Assembly: GCF_036417355.1 (NCBI RefSeq)
Contig: NZ_CP143889.1
Location: 1,302,001-1,366,000, forward strand
Direction: 5' to 3'
Source of the DNA: Akkermansia sp. RCC_12PD
Lineage (GTDB): Bacteria > Verrucomicrobiota > Verrucomicrobiia > Verrucomicrobiales > Akkermansiaceae
Length of the DNA stretch: 64,000 nt
Shown in pieces: positions 8,587 through 17,776 of the stretch (the stretch's first letter is position 1; the number at the start of each line of letters is the position of its first letter). The notes under the pieces were generated by a model that worked only from the letters and a program-made list of their open reading frames with translations, was not told where the DNA came from and ran no database searches. Made by a program: the position numbers and the translations under genes.

Positions 8587-9612
8587 TCAACTCACTAATT
8601 CACAATACATCAACCTTCTACCAATCATTTTGGTAATCGTATCACCAATACATTCCATCACTTCGACCTTGGATGTATTATGCCTATAGGAAAACTCATG
8701 GATATACCTCTTCAAATGCTTAGGAGACATATAATGGTAAACGCCATAATATCCTCTCTTCAGTAGAGACCAAAAGCTTTCAATGGAATTAGTATGAACC
8801 TCTCCATTGACGTATTGTTTCCCCTTATGGTTGACAAACTCATGGACAAATCCGACAAGTCCTTTATAGGATTTGAACTCATCCGTAAACACATTGGAAT
8901 TCCTCTCTACATGTTTTCCGATGAATCCTTGTAAATTGTAAGCGGATGTATCGTCGATATGTTTGACGATTACTTTTCCGTTTCTCTGTTTGGCTCCGAT
9001 CACAATCAATTTACCGACAGAACCTCTTCCCCTGTTCAATTTCTTGGAAAAGTGTTTGTTGGATTCCTTTCCTCCGATGAAGGTTTCATCCACTTCCACT
9101 ATACCGTCCAACTTCTCCTTTTTATCTTTCATCCAAACTTCCCTGATTCTGTGACAGAGGAACCAGGCGGACTTTTGAGTGATTCCAAGTTCTTTTGAAA
9201 TCTGGATAGAAGAAATGCCTTTTCTGGAAGTCGCCAACAGATACATGCACATCAACCATTTGTGAAGAGGCAATTTGGATTCCTCTAAAATTGTACCGAA
9301 TCTGACGCTGAAGAACTTTCTACAATCTTTACAGCGATAAGGCATCGGAAAGTGGTTTTTACATTTGGTGATATGATCTGAACCGCAATGAGGACAACGG
9401 ACATGACCATTCCATCTTTTTAACTCAAAATACTTCCGGGCGGATTCCTCATTAGGAAATTTGGAGAAGAACTCATATAAGGAAGTATATTTGGTTTTGT
9501 TGTTTCCCATATCGTTGTTGTGATAGGGAAATTTTGTCGTGTTTTGATTAGTTCGTACGCGTTTATTTTCAGCGTATTGAGAAGTATTTTGTATTACAAT
9601 TTTCTTACCCAT
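8587..9612 (-). CDS. IS1595 family (ISXO2-like) transposase
   Basis: The 341-residue protein has an N-terminal zinc ribbon (CPHCGSDH, then YRCKDCRKFFSV), a helix-turn-helix segment (GISSIQISKELGITQKSAWF), and a DDE-like catalytic core with VDETFIGGKE, FTDEFKSYKG and HTNSIESFWSLLK. It appears full length. I could not find convincing terminal inverted repeats or a target-site duplication around it, so the element's ends are not defined. Codon use and AT content match the island. Confidence 0.88.
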   Translation of the reverse strand: MGKKIVIQNTSQYAENKRVRTNQNTTKFPYHNNDMGNNKTKYTSLYEFFSKFPNEESARKYFELKRWNGHVRCPHCGSDHITKCKNHFPMPYRCKDCRKFFSVRFGTILEESKLPLHKWLMCMYLLATSRKGISSIQISKELGITQKSAWFLCHRIREVWMKDKKEKLDGIVEVDETFIGGKESNKHFSKKLNRGRGSVGKLIVIGAKQRNGKVIVKHIDDTSAYNLQGFIGKHVERNSNVFTDEFKSYKGLVGFVHEFVNHKGKQYVNGEVHTNSIESFWSLLKRGYYGVYHYMSPKHLKRYIHEFSYRHNTSKVEVMECIGDTITKMIGRRLMYCELVS

Positions 9613-9672
9613 ATTGGGCGAGTAGAAAATTGTTCTCAGAATTTAATGATATAAAAATTAATAAGGATTAAA

Positions 9673-9702
9673 TTAACCATCATTGGGTTTAATGATGGTT
9701 AA
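9673..9702. repeat. Perfect 12-bp inverted repeat
   Basis: TTAACCATCATT and its exact complement surround a 6-nt loop. It lies 60 bp upstream of the transposase gene, before the structured region leading to the Rhs gene. No T-run follows on either strand, so a binding site or element end is as likely as a terminator. Confidence 0.5.
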
Positions 9703-9888
9703 GTTATATATCATTTATAATAAATGAGTTATTTTCAAATAATTGTGTCATGCGTATTAATTGTGTGGTATACTAAGGCCGGTCGGAGGAAAGATTGGAT
9801 GAATGAAAAGGCCATTCATTGTTATATCTTCTCCAGGACCGACCCTAGGTGGTAGTAAAATACCATTTAGTTAAGAAGAAATAATAAA

Positions 9889-10020
9889 ATGGAGCCTATG
9901 GCGACAATATATTATATTAAAACTATTTGGGGGTTACGCAGAATTTATTATCTGCGTAGCCCTGAAGGAAAAGAAAGATTTTTCTTCAGAAAACCCAATA
10001 GAGAAATAGTCTTTATTTAG
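9889..10020 (+). CDS. Possible 43-residue small protein inside the structured region
   Basis: An ATG at 9889, preceded by purine-rich AAGAAGAAAT, opens a 43-codon frame rich in Tyr, Ile, Arg and Lys (MEPMATIYYIKTIWGLRRIY at the start, ending REIVFI). The same bases form two strong hairpins, so the frame may be incidental to RNA structure. A basic peptide with two aromatic patches is all that can be said. Confidence 0.25.
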   Translation: MEPMATIYYIKTIWGLRRIYYLRSPEGKERFFFRKPNREIVFI

Positions 10021-10111
10021 ACAAATATGAATTAATTAAATTACTATTTACAGTAGTATGTTTTATCAAATTACTATTTGATAATCCTTGATATAAGGAG
10101 AATTTTTGTAT

Positions 10112-10152
10112 AAAGGTGAAGGTAACCGCAAATTACCTTCACCTTTTTTATT
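10112..10152 (+). terminator. Strong intrinsic terminator just before rhs
   Basis: AAAGGTGAAGGTAA pairs perfectly with TTACCTTCACCTTT (14 bp, loop CCGCAAA) and runs into a T-tract at 10144-10149. It sits 38 bp upstream of the preferred ATG of rhs. A TTG at 10106 with an AAGGAG site five bases upstream would translate through it. Confidence 0.8.
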
Positions 10153-10189
10153 TACCAAATTTCCTGAAAAGGAAGAGGTGATCTGTTGG

Positions 10190-13100
10190 ATGGTTAGTCA
10201 AGTATGTAGATCCCGGGATTATTTCTGGATGGTACAAGTTGGAGAAATCCCTTCAACCCGAACAGAAGGGGATTCGGAACCGGAACCTGTAGAAGTGACA
10301 GCCAGCCTGAGTGTTGATGACTTGGGTGAATTTTCCATGGGGCCCTTGTCTATTAGTCTGCCCCCCCAAGGCCCAGCAGGAGGCAGTCCGGGACAAAGCG
10401 GTTCTGATTCGTCACGATTATCCCCTGGTTTCTACTGCGCAAGCCTCAGTTATGATAACATCGACTACAAAAAGAACAATAATAAAGCTTTCATGGATTT
10501 CACCCTGAATGCTTCTCCGGGAAAAGCTGTGCCGGAAGACAACGAAGACGATTCCTGTGATTGTGATCCCTGCGACTGCGACTGTGAATGTTCTTCAAGT
10601 GAAGGAAACAACAGCGGAGTTTCACCGGGGGGATCCGGTTCATCTCCTTCTCGTCGAAGCACGTGGAAGGAGTCACGTTGGGCAAGCTCATCGGGCGGAA
10701 AGAAAGTGGTTGCTACCGCTAATAAAAGCAATATGCTCTGGCAGGTTAATTTTGGTACTTTTCGGGGGTTAGGGGGTGTACCAGGTGGGGTGCTTGAAAT
10801 TGCGGTGAGGAATTTTTCATCGGCAGTTTGGTCTGTTCAATCTCTCAGCTATAAACATCCGATAACCAAACGGTTGGAAAAACCTTCCGGAGCCGAATAC
10901 ATCGGTCAGCCTAATACCATGATCAAATGTATCAATGGAGCGAACAAAAGCCATTATTTGGTAGGAGGTGACGGAATGTCCGTCTTTGGTGCAGGAGTCT
11001 CAACTAAATCAGATCAATCCATCAGATTTCTTGCAATAGATGGGAATTTTTCGGAAATTTCCCGAAATACTATTTCTGGGAAAGCTTACATGGAAATTAA
11101 GGGTGCGAACAAAAGTTCAGTCATCTATTCTACCGATTCAGGACTGCCTTCAAGTTACAATACGTGGTCGGGCCGCAAAATTTCCTATGAAGAATTTAGG
11201 GATTATCTTGATGTCGTAACATCCACGGATGGAAGCCTGCGTCAAATCTGGAACATGTGGGATGGCTTGGCCAATATAGAAAATATCACTGCTGACGGGT
11301 ACACGATTGCCCTGTATCTGCCCAGGCAAGTAGGGATGAAAGATGCTGAGAGTGGTTTGTATGCGGTGACTGGAGAACCATTCAAAACGTTTGAAATCGG
11401 TACAAACGAAGAACGTACTCGTCTTGTTGTTACGGAACGGGTGACAGGACGGGAACCATATGTCACTTCATGGTGGCAGACGGGTGAAGCGTGGTCCATG
11501 TCTCGCGGTACAGGTGAGGACGAAATTATAACGTTTAGAGAACGGGAAGAACTCGGGGACAATAAGTACCGGATTATCACAACAATCAAAAGGGGAATGA
11601 ACGGAGAAGCCGTTTCCTGCACTTCGGAAACTTTTACCAAAACCGATGAAGGAACTTTGAGAAATGACAAGACGGTTGCCTATGGGAGCTCTTCTTCAGC
11701 CAAAATATCATATTCCTATGATTCTGCGGGACGTGGTAATTCCATCAGCCCTAATTATTCCATCAAGGGAGCGGTTCGTCAGAGCGGTTATGATACGCAC
11801 AATAGGCCGTCCGTTTCGTATGAGCCTTGGGCAGGGGGTACACACAGGGTAGCCTATACCTATTATAAGGACGGGGATTTCTATGATTCGGATATTGACT
11901 ACCAGCGCATTGCTCTTATTAAGGATGGGAATGCAACTCAATATCAACGAATTACATATACATACTTCACTGCCAGCCATGTGCGGCGCGTGGAAAAACG
12001 TATGACGGCGCTTGGTTCTGACAAGACCCAATTGGAAATAAAAGAAACATGGCTGGGAACGGCTCCAAATCCGCACGCCCAGGGACGCATTAAAATGGAA
12101 CAGGGAATTGACGGAATCCAGACACACTATACTTATGAAGAAGATTTCAGTTATGGCTCCTTGTACAGGCAAACCGCTGAAATACGCGTAGAAGGAGAAC
12201 TCATACCAGGTAAAAGTACCCGTTCCGTTACGTATGTCTCCGAGCAGGGCAACGATATGCGCATTGAAGACTATGCATTGTTGCTAGATGGTACATGGTC
12301 TTTGTTAGACACCGTTGATTATGAATATGATCGTGAAAATAGATGGATTAAACGCACGCGCTCCAATGGAAGGGTAAGCGAACGGGAAATGATGTGTTGC
12401 GGTCCCTTATGGGAGCGGGATGAGGATGGTGTGTTGACTACCTATTCGTACAACACGGCACGACAGCTCGTGGAAGTCATCCGCGCGGCAACAGACACAA
12501 TCCCGGAAACAATCACATCCTACCAACGGGATGCGATGGACCGTATTCTTGAGAAGCGTGTGGACATTGGTCCGATGACGACCATCACAAAAACGAGTTA
12601 CGATCTTCAGGGACGCATTATTTCCTATACGGATGAACTGGGCCGCGTCACTTCCTATTCTTATAGCGAGGATGGTTTAACGAGAACAATTATTAGCCCC
12701 ACCGGCAGTTCGCTTGTTACAAAAATCCATCCGGATGGAACCATTCTGGAGGAGTCAGGAACGGGACAACGTCACCTGATCCATAACGTAGAAGCTACTA
12801 AAAATGGAATACGTACGACGGTTTCAACCCTTTCTACCGATGGGAAAAATTTCATTTTCCTTTCCCGGAAAACCGTGAACGGCTTCGGTCAGACGGTCAG
12901 CGAGGAAGTTCCCAATACGGATGGAGAATGGATTGCTACCCATTACAGATACAATGAAAAGGGGCAGAAAGTCCAGCGGCAAACCGGTAATCTGGCTCCT
13001 ATCCTCTACTCCTATGATGTCATGGGAGTGCTTGAAAAGGAAATAGTAAAGTTGGATGGAGAGCCAACTCCCCTTAATTCTCGTATCACGGAATGGACTT

Positions 13101-15964
13101 CCTCGTATGAGAAAAGGGAAGATGGCATTTATTGGAAAGAGGTTACAAAAGCTTACTCTTCAACGGGAACCCCTATTGAAACAGCTCAATTGAAATTGGA
13201 AACCCTACTTCATCCATTATTAGAGGAGAAAACGATTACGGTGGATGCTCGTGGCAGTGAAACCGTGGAGTGGACGGAATATGGAGAGCCGGGGCAGCGT
13301 ATACGGAAAATAAAAAAACCGGAATCGGATATTATTGAAGAGTGCATTCTTTCGGATGGTATTCTTGCCCACTTCAAGGACTGTACTGGTATCGTATCCC
13401 ATTATACATGTCACTTTAATGAATCAGGAAAACGCGTCACCCGGACTGATGCCCGTAATAATACGGTTACTGTAGAACAGGATATTTCCGGTCGCACGGT
13501 CAAGGAGATTGATGCCGTTGGGAATACCACTATTACGGCCTATGATATTGCTACAGGTCTTCCTGCCGTTGTTACGGATGCCTTGGGGCATACTGTCTGT
13601 TATTCCTACGATGGAAGAGGAAGGAAAATCGGTGAATATGGCACGGGAATCCAGCCTGCCCTGTATGCTTATGACGATGCAGACAACCTTGTTTCCCTGA
13701 CTACCTTCCGGGCGTTGAAAGAAACTATTGATTCCGATCCTGCCGACCGTATGGATGGTGATACAACAGTTTGGCATTATGATACGGCTACGGGATTGCT
13801 TCTCAGTAAAACTTATGCAGACGGTACCTCCGAAAACTACTCTTACGATGCCTTGAACCGGCTGGAGTACAGCATAGATGCGCGATCAATTACGGCACAA
13901 CGGACCTACGCTTTTCTAACAGGTGAACTGGTGAGTATTATTTTCGATGACGAAACCACTACAAAAACGCCCTCCATTACTTATGCCTACAATCATCTTG
14001 GTATGGTCGTCTCCATCACAGATGGTTCGGGGATGCGGACATTTGACTACAACCAGTACAATGAATTGGAATCGGAAACGACCGATGGACTGGTCGGCAG
14101 TACGCTCACCAATTCCTTCGACGCTCTGGGCCGCGCTGGAGGCTATTCCCTCGCCTATGGAGGAGAAAACGTCCAGACCGTCACTACTGCCTACGACACT
14201 AAAGGACGCATGGGTAGTGCCGGTATGAATAGCATCGAAATGCCCTTCACCTACGGCTATAATGCAATTAATGGCTTGTTGGAAACCTTGAGATATCCCA
14301 ATACCATGACAAGGTGGTATACTTATGAACACAAACGGAATCTTGTCACAAAGGTGGACTACCTGCGCCCCGGCAGCACCAATTATCCGGCGAAAGTCGA
14401 TTACGCGTACGATGCGCTGGCTAGGCCAACCAGCAAGAAAGATTACTTCAACACGCCCAATCCCTCTCTCACGCACACCTATAGTTATAATGACCGTAGC
14501 GAACTCACCTCCGATGTGATGACCCGTGGCGGCATATATGGCTACGGATATGATAACATCGGCAATCGGAAAACATCACAGGAAGGTGCGGGGGCTCCCG
14601 CCACTGTGTATATGGCAAACGATCTCAACCAGTACGCTTCCATTGTGGAAGATGGAGAAACATCCTTCATTCCCATCTATGATATGGATGGGAACCAGAC
14701 GAAGGTGAAAACTTCCAGTGGAGAATGGAGCGTTACTTACAACGGCCTAAATCAAGCTATCCTCTTTGCACAGGGTAGCAAGCGTGTAGAATGCCTCTAC
14801 GACTATCTGAACCGCCGCGTCGAAAAAGCCGTCTATGAAGGAGAAATACTTGTTTCAAAAAAACGGTTTATTTACCGAGGTTACCAACAAATTGCAGAAC
14901 TGGACGCCTCAAGTATAAAAAGGCAGGTAGAACCTGTCCTGAGAAAAACCTATCTATGGGATCCTGCGGAGTCTGCGGCAACCCGCATTCTGGCAATGAC
15001 GGTGTTTAATGGAAGTGGCTCCTATGTAGAAGACCTTTACTATATGCACGATGCGTTGAAAAATACCATCGCCCTGTTTGGCATCCAGGCGGGACGTAGA
15101 GCCTTGTATGAATTCGGCCCTTATGGAGCCATCATCAAGATGGAAGGAAATGCGGCGGAAGAGAATCCATTCCGGTTTTCGTCGGAATATTACGACGATG
15201 AACTTGGCCTCGTGTATTACAATTACCGCTATTACAATCCGCAGCAAGGAACGTGGCTCTCCCGGGAACCTGTAGGAGAGCAGGGAGGGAACAATCTCTA
15301 TGGGATGGTTAATAATCGGATTTCCTCCAGGGTTGACTATCTAGGGCTCATTCCTATGGAAATGGGAGAATATATGGCTGGAAAATCCATAGGATTTTCT
15401 AATTTGTCCAATCAGGAAAAACAACAAGCCCGCGAAGCTATAGGGAATACGCCCAGTGCACAGGAAGTCGCAGATATGGCACAAGAAATAGTGGACACCA
15501 GTCAGGATCATTTGGATGATTTGCAGACGGCTTTAGATGCTGTAGGTGTCATTGATCCAACGCCTGCATGTGATTTGACGAATGCCTTAATTCATTGTTG
15601 CCGTGGTAATTGGATGGACATTGGTATCAGTTTAGCCGGTTGTGTGCCGTATTTTGGAGATTCGCTTAAAGGTATTAAGTACGGTGCCAAATTAGGTAAG
15701 GGAGGAAAAACAGAAAAAGCGCTCAAAGAAACAGAGAAAAATTTAGCTAAAGGTATTCGTGAAAAAGATTTAGGCCCTAGTGGTAAGCCAAAAATTCATA
15801 ATAAAGACCTATCCAGTAAAAAGGAAGCAAAAGAAGCAGCGCAACACGAAGGTAAGGGCAATCCCATGCATCATCCTAATCCTACGGTAGGCTCACCCCA
15901 TTATCATGCCACAGACAAGGATGGAAAAAAAATTCCAGGAACTCATTATAATTATCCGAGATGA
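10190..15964 (+). CDS. Rhs/YD-repeat protein with C-terminal toxin-like tip
   Basis: The product is about 1,924 residues from the ATG at 10190. There is no signal peptide. A cysteine-rich patch (DSCDCDPCDCDCEC, about residues 121-134) precedes a domain of about 300 residues, followed by more than 1,000 residues of YD repeats (forms such as YSYDALNRLEY and YGYDNIGNRKTS). The conserved core ends with YYNYRYYNPQQGTWLSREP and DYLGL near residue 1,720. The variable tail has a pre-toxin segment (SLAGCVPYFGDSLKG) and a tip of about 55 residues ending PMHHPNPTVGSPHYHATD...HYNYP, His-rich and nuclease-like. The start is uncertain: an in-frame TTG at 10106 also has a Shine-Dalgarno site. The stop overlaps the next gene by four bases. 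Confidence 0.88.
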   Translation: MVSQVCRSRDYFWMVQVGEIPSTRTEGDSEPEPVEVTASLSVDDLGEFSMGPLSISLPPQGPAGGSPGQSGSDSSRLSPGFYCASLSYDNIDYKKNNNKAFMDFTLNASPGKAVPEDNEDDSCDCDPCDCDCECSSSEGNNSGVSPGGSGSSPSRRSTWKESRWASSSGGKKVVATANKSNMLWQVNFGTFRGLGGVPGGVLEIAVRNFSSAVWSVQSLSYKHPITKRLEKPSGAEYIGQPNTMIKCINGANKSHYLVGGDGMSVFGAGVSTKSDQSIRFLAIDGNFSEISRNTISGKAYMEIKGANKSSVIYSTDSGLPSSYNTWSGRKISYEEFRDYLDVVTSTDGSLRQIWNMWDGLANIENITADGYTIALYLPRQVGMKDAESGLYAVTGEPFKTFEIGTNEERTRLVVTERVTGREPYVTSWWQTGEAWSMSRGTGEDEIITFREREELGDNKYRIITTIKRGMNGEAVSCTSETFTKTDEGTLRNDKTVAYGSSSSAKISYSYDSAGRGNSISPNYSIKGAVRQSGYDTHNRPSVSYEPWAGGTHRVAYTYYKDGDFYDSDIDYQRIALIKDGNATQYQRITYTYFTASHVRRVEKRMTALGSDKTQLEIKETWLGTAPNPHAQGRIKMEQGIDGIQTHYTYEEDFSYGSLYRQTAEIRVEGELIPGKSTRSVTYVSEQGNDMRIEDYALLLDGTWSLLDTVDYEYDRENRWIKRTRSNGRVSEREMMCCGPLWERDEDGVLTTYSYNTARQLVEVIRAATDTIPETITSYQRDAMDRILEKRVDIGPMTTITKTSYDLQGRIISYTDELGRVTSYSYSEDGLTRTIISPTGSSLVTKIHPDGTILEESGTGQRHLIHNVEATKNGIRTTVSTLSTDGKNFIFLSRKTVNGFGQTVSEEVPNTDGEWIATHYRYNEKGQKVQRQTGNLAPILYSYDVMGVLEKEIVKLDGEPTPLNSRITEWTSSYEKREDGIYWKEVTKAYSSTGTPIETAQLKLETLLHPLLEEKTITVDARGSETVEWTEYGEPGQRIRKIKKPESDIIEECILSDGILAHFKDCTGIVSHYTCHFNESGKRVTRTDARNNTVTVEQDISGRTVKEIDAVGNTTITAYDIATGLPAVVTDALGHTVCYSYDGRGRKIGEYGTGIQPALYAYDDADNLVSLTTFRALKETIDSDPADRMDGDTTVWHYDTATGLLLSKTYADGTSENYSYDALNRLEYSIDARSITAQRTYAFLTGELVSIIFDDETTTKTPSITYAYNHLGMVVSITDGSGMRTFDYNQYNELESETTDGLVGSTLTNSFDALGRAGGYSLAYGGENVQTVTTAYDTKGRMGSAGMNSIEMPFTYGYNAINGLLETLRYPNTMTRWYTYEHKRNLVTKVDYLRPGSTNYPAKVDYAYDALARPTSKKDYFNTPNPSLTHTYSYNDRSELTSDVMTRGGIYGYGYDNIGNRKTSQEGAGAPATVYMANDLNQYASIVEDGETSFIPIYDMDGNQTKVKTSSGEWSVTYNGLNQAILFAQGSKRVECLYDYLNRRVEKAVYEGEILVSKKRFIYRGYQQIAELDASSIKRQVEPVLRKTYLWDPAESAATRILAMTVFNGSGSYVEDLYYMHDALKNTIALFGIQAGRRALYEFGPYGAIIKMEGNAAEENPFRFSSEYYDDELGLVYYNYRYYNPQQGTWLSREPVGEQGGNNLYGMVNNRISSRVDYLGLIPMEMGEYMAGKSIGFSNLSNQEKQQAREAIGNTPSAQEVADMAQEIVDTSQDHLDDLQTALDAVGVIDPTPACDLTNALIHCCRGNWMDIGISLAGCVPYFGDSLKGIKYGAKLGKGGKTEKALKETEKNLAKGIREKDLGPSGKPKIHNKDLSSKKEAKEAAQHEGKGNPMHHPNPTVGSPHYHATDKDGKKIPGTHYNYPR

Positions 15965-16602
15965 TGAAACGAATTATATCCTATTATGGCGCATTAGTGC
16001 ATTTCAAAAACATGGGGCCTGATGACGAAATGTTCGATCAAAATAAAGGTCAATATGGGGCCTATGGATATCTCTTTGCAAGAACAGACAGCGAGTTGAC
16101 GTTTAAAAAACTTATAGAAAACTATGCAGATGAATATCGGACGGGTATTATTGAGATTTCCAATATGGAAAAAAGGCCGGATTTTGACGGAGAAGGCTAC
16201 TATCATTACTTGGGCATTTATACCGATCTTTCGATCAATTGTTATTCTTTGACCACAGAGAACGACTTTGTTGAAAAAACATGTCATGACCCTATTCTTA
16301 TTCCTATCTGGAGAAGTGCGACTGTCATCATAAAAAATTGCGGGAAGGACGATGAATTGTTTGTTGATCTTTCTCACGCACCAAGTGCAAAATTGTATGT
16401 TATGGCAAAAACCACAACGGAGGAACTTTTTATCACGCTTATAGAGAATTATGTATCGGATTATCATTCTGAGATCATCGGAATAGAAAATCTGAGGGTG
16501 GAGAAAAATGTTGATAATGTGGAAATGGCTGGCAGTGAACATCAATATATGGGAATTTATGACAATGGGTGCCTTGAAGCAGTTGAAGAAGTGGGCGCAT
16601 AA
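15961..16602 (+). CDS. Candidate immunity protein made of two related repeats
   Basis: A 213-residue protein whose ATG overlaps the rhs stop (ATGA), the usual position for a cognate immunity gene. It consists of two similar halves offset by about 110 residues: KNMGPDDEMF / KNCGKDDELF, LIENYADEY (51-59) / LIENYVSDY (160-168), and YLGIYTD / YMGIYDN. There is no signal peptide or membrane segment, consistent with a cytoplasmic inhibitor. No known immunity family was recognised. The immunity role is inferred from position. Confidence 0.7.
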   Translation: MMKRIISYYGALVHFKNMGPDDEMFDQNKGQYGAYGYLFARTDSELTFKKLIENYADEYRTGIIEISNMEKRPDFDGEGYYHYLGIYTDLSINCYSLTTENDFVEKTCHDPILIPIWRSATVIIKNCGKDDELFVDLSHAPSAKLYVMAKTTTEELFITLIENYVSDYHSEIIGIENLRVEKNVDNVEMAGSEHQYMGIYDNGCLEAVEEVGA

Positions 16603-16612
16603 AGAAAGGTAA

Positions 16613-17650
16613 ATGCATAAGGCGCTTTACATTATTGGTTTTCCTTCTCTATACGGAGGCGCAGGAGCTGAGCTTTACCATCAGCTTCAGGTATGGGAAA
16701 GGATAGGAATGGAAATTCACTTCATCCCCACACAGGATGATGTTCAGAAGAATCCCCTCTATTCCGAAATGGCTGCCTGTGGGAGTACGATTCATAATGC
16801 TTTTGACTGGTCAGTCATTCCTGATGGTGCTCCTGTCATCAGTTTTTGCAATCAGGAGTTCTTGAATTCATTGCCTGAAATCCGTCAACGTTCGAGACGC
16901 ACGATTTTCGTCAACTGCATGACCTGGCTTTTTGGCAAGGAAAAGGAAGCTATGCAACGCGGAGACATCGCTCTCTTTCTCTATCAAAATGAAAATGTTA
17001 AAACAAACCTCATGCCTCGTCTTAAGGCACTGAATGACGATGCGAACATTCGATTCATGAGCTTCCGGCCCTACTTCGACGATGCGGCCTTTCCCTTCAT
17101 GGGAAAACGCCTTTCGGACTGGTTTGGAGCGGGTCATATCTCCCGACAGGAAGACGATAAATTCAGCAAAGATATCCTCAAAATATATGAATATTTTTCC
17201 TCACCTATAGAAAAGAGAGGTTTTTTTCTTGGCTTCGATGCCCGTAGCCAAGCGAAGACTGGAGAACCGCCTGCCTGGATCGAAACCTACCACGATCACA
17301 ATGACCTTTCGCAGCAGGAATTTTACCACCGTTGCCATATTATCTTGCAACCCACGGACACCACAGAAAACTGGCCCCGTATAGGCTTTGAGGCGATGGC
17401 GAGTGGTAGCGTTCTCATCGTGGACAAACGTGGGGGATGGGAGCAGATGATCGAACACGGCAAGACCGGGTGGCTCTGCGAAAATACGGGAGACTTCATT
17501 GCCTACGCCTCGAAAATGGCTTGGGAACCGCACTTGCGTGAAGACATAGCTGCGGCTGCCCGTGAGCGCGGGCGGAAACTTGGTGGTATGGAAGCCTCAT
17601 TAGAAAGCTGGGAAGAAGTATTCTACAGTCTCGATCAGTTGCCGGAATAG
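16613..17650 (+). CDS. Glycosyltransferase, GT-B type (GT4-like)
   Basis: The 345-residue protein starts 10 bp after the immunity gene with GAAAGG just upstream, so it is probably in the same operon as rhs. The N-terminus (ALYIIGFPSLYGGAGAEL) has the glycine-rich loop of GT-B donors/acceptors. The C-terminal half carries IILQPTDTTENWPRIGFEAM-type sequence followed by ASGSVLIVDKRGGWEQMI and HGKTGWLC, matching the nucleotide-sugar site of GT4 enzymes. The acceptor is unknown. Linkage to rhs suggests it could modify the Rhs protein or a surface glycan, but this is inference. Confidence 0.75.
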   Translation: MHKALYIIGFPSLYGGAGAELYHQLQVWERIGMEIHFIPTQDDVQKNPLYSEMAACGSTIHNAFDWSVIPDGAPVISFCNQEFLNSLPEIRQRSRRTIFVNCMTWLFGKEKEAMQRGDIALFLYQNENVKTNLMPRLKALNDDANIRFMSFRPYFDDAAFPFMGKRLSDWFGAGHISRQEDDKFSKDILKIYEYFSSPIEKRGFFLGFDARSQAKTGEPPAWIETYHDHNDLSQQEFYHRCHIILQPTDTTENWPRIGFEAMASGSVLIVDKRGGWEQMIEHGKTGWLCENTGDFIAYASKMAWEPHLREDIAAAARERGRKLGGMEASLESWEEVFYSLDQLPE

Positions 17651-17776
17651 CATTCATTTGTATGGCGGCATATGGGGCCTCTGCTGGTAGGCTATCATCA
17701 ATCAAAAGGAAATCTTCACAAATTTAACATTGTTTAAGTGAGCTATCGCTACCCGATTTTTCCTGTTTTGTTCACC
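17651..17776. other. Short gene-free stretch after the glycosyltransferase
   Basis: No gene, strong hairpin or promoter was recognised. Composition changes back towards the GC-rich chromosome here, so this is the probable right edge of the island. Confidence 0.4.

Larger units (their letters stand above)
9769..10152 (+). ncRNA. Candidate structured leader or small RNA upstream of rhs
   Basis: A good -10 sequence (TATACT, 9769-9774) is followed by closely packed hairpins. GGTCGG at 9781-9786 pairs with CCGACC at 9839-9844 and encloses ATGAATG/CATTCAT (9799-9805 with 9813-9819). A 12-bp stem lies at 9931-9942/9951-9962, and an 11-bp A/T-rich stem (CTGAAGGAAAA) follows directly. Further on are an 8-bp dyad at 10063-10084 and 12-nt direct repeats AAATTACTATTT at 10038 and 10068. 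The region ends in a strong intrinsic terminator. It could be a stand-alone RNA, the message of a 43-residue ORF, or an attenuating leader of rhs. No known RNA family was recognised. Confidence 0.35.

Noticed and set aside
8555-9660. Terminal inverted repeats and target duplication for the IS1595-type transposase
   Set aside because: I compared both flanks and saw no convincing matching ends; only the transposase gene is reported.
10106-10189. TTG start for the rhs gene
   Set aside because: It has a good Shine-Dalgarno site but its first codons are the arms of an intrinsic terminator, so the ATG at 10190 was preferred; the option is kept as a finding.
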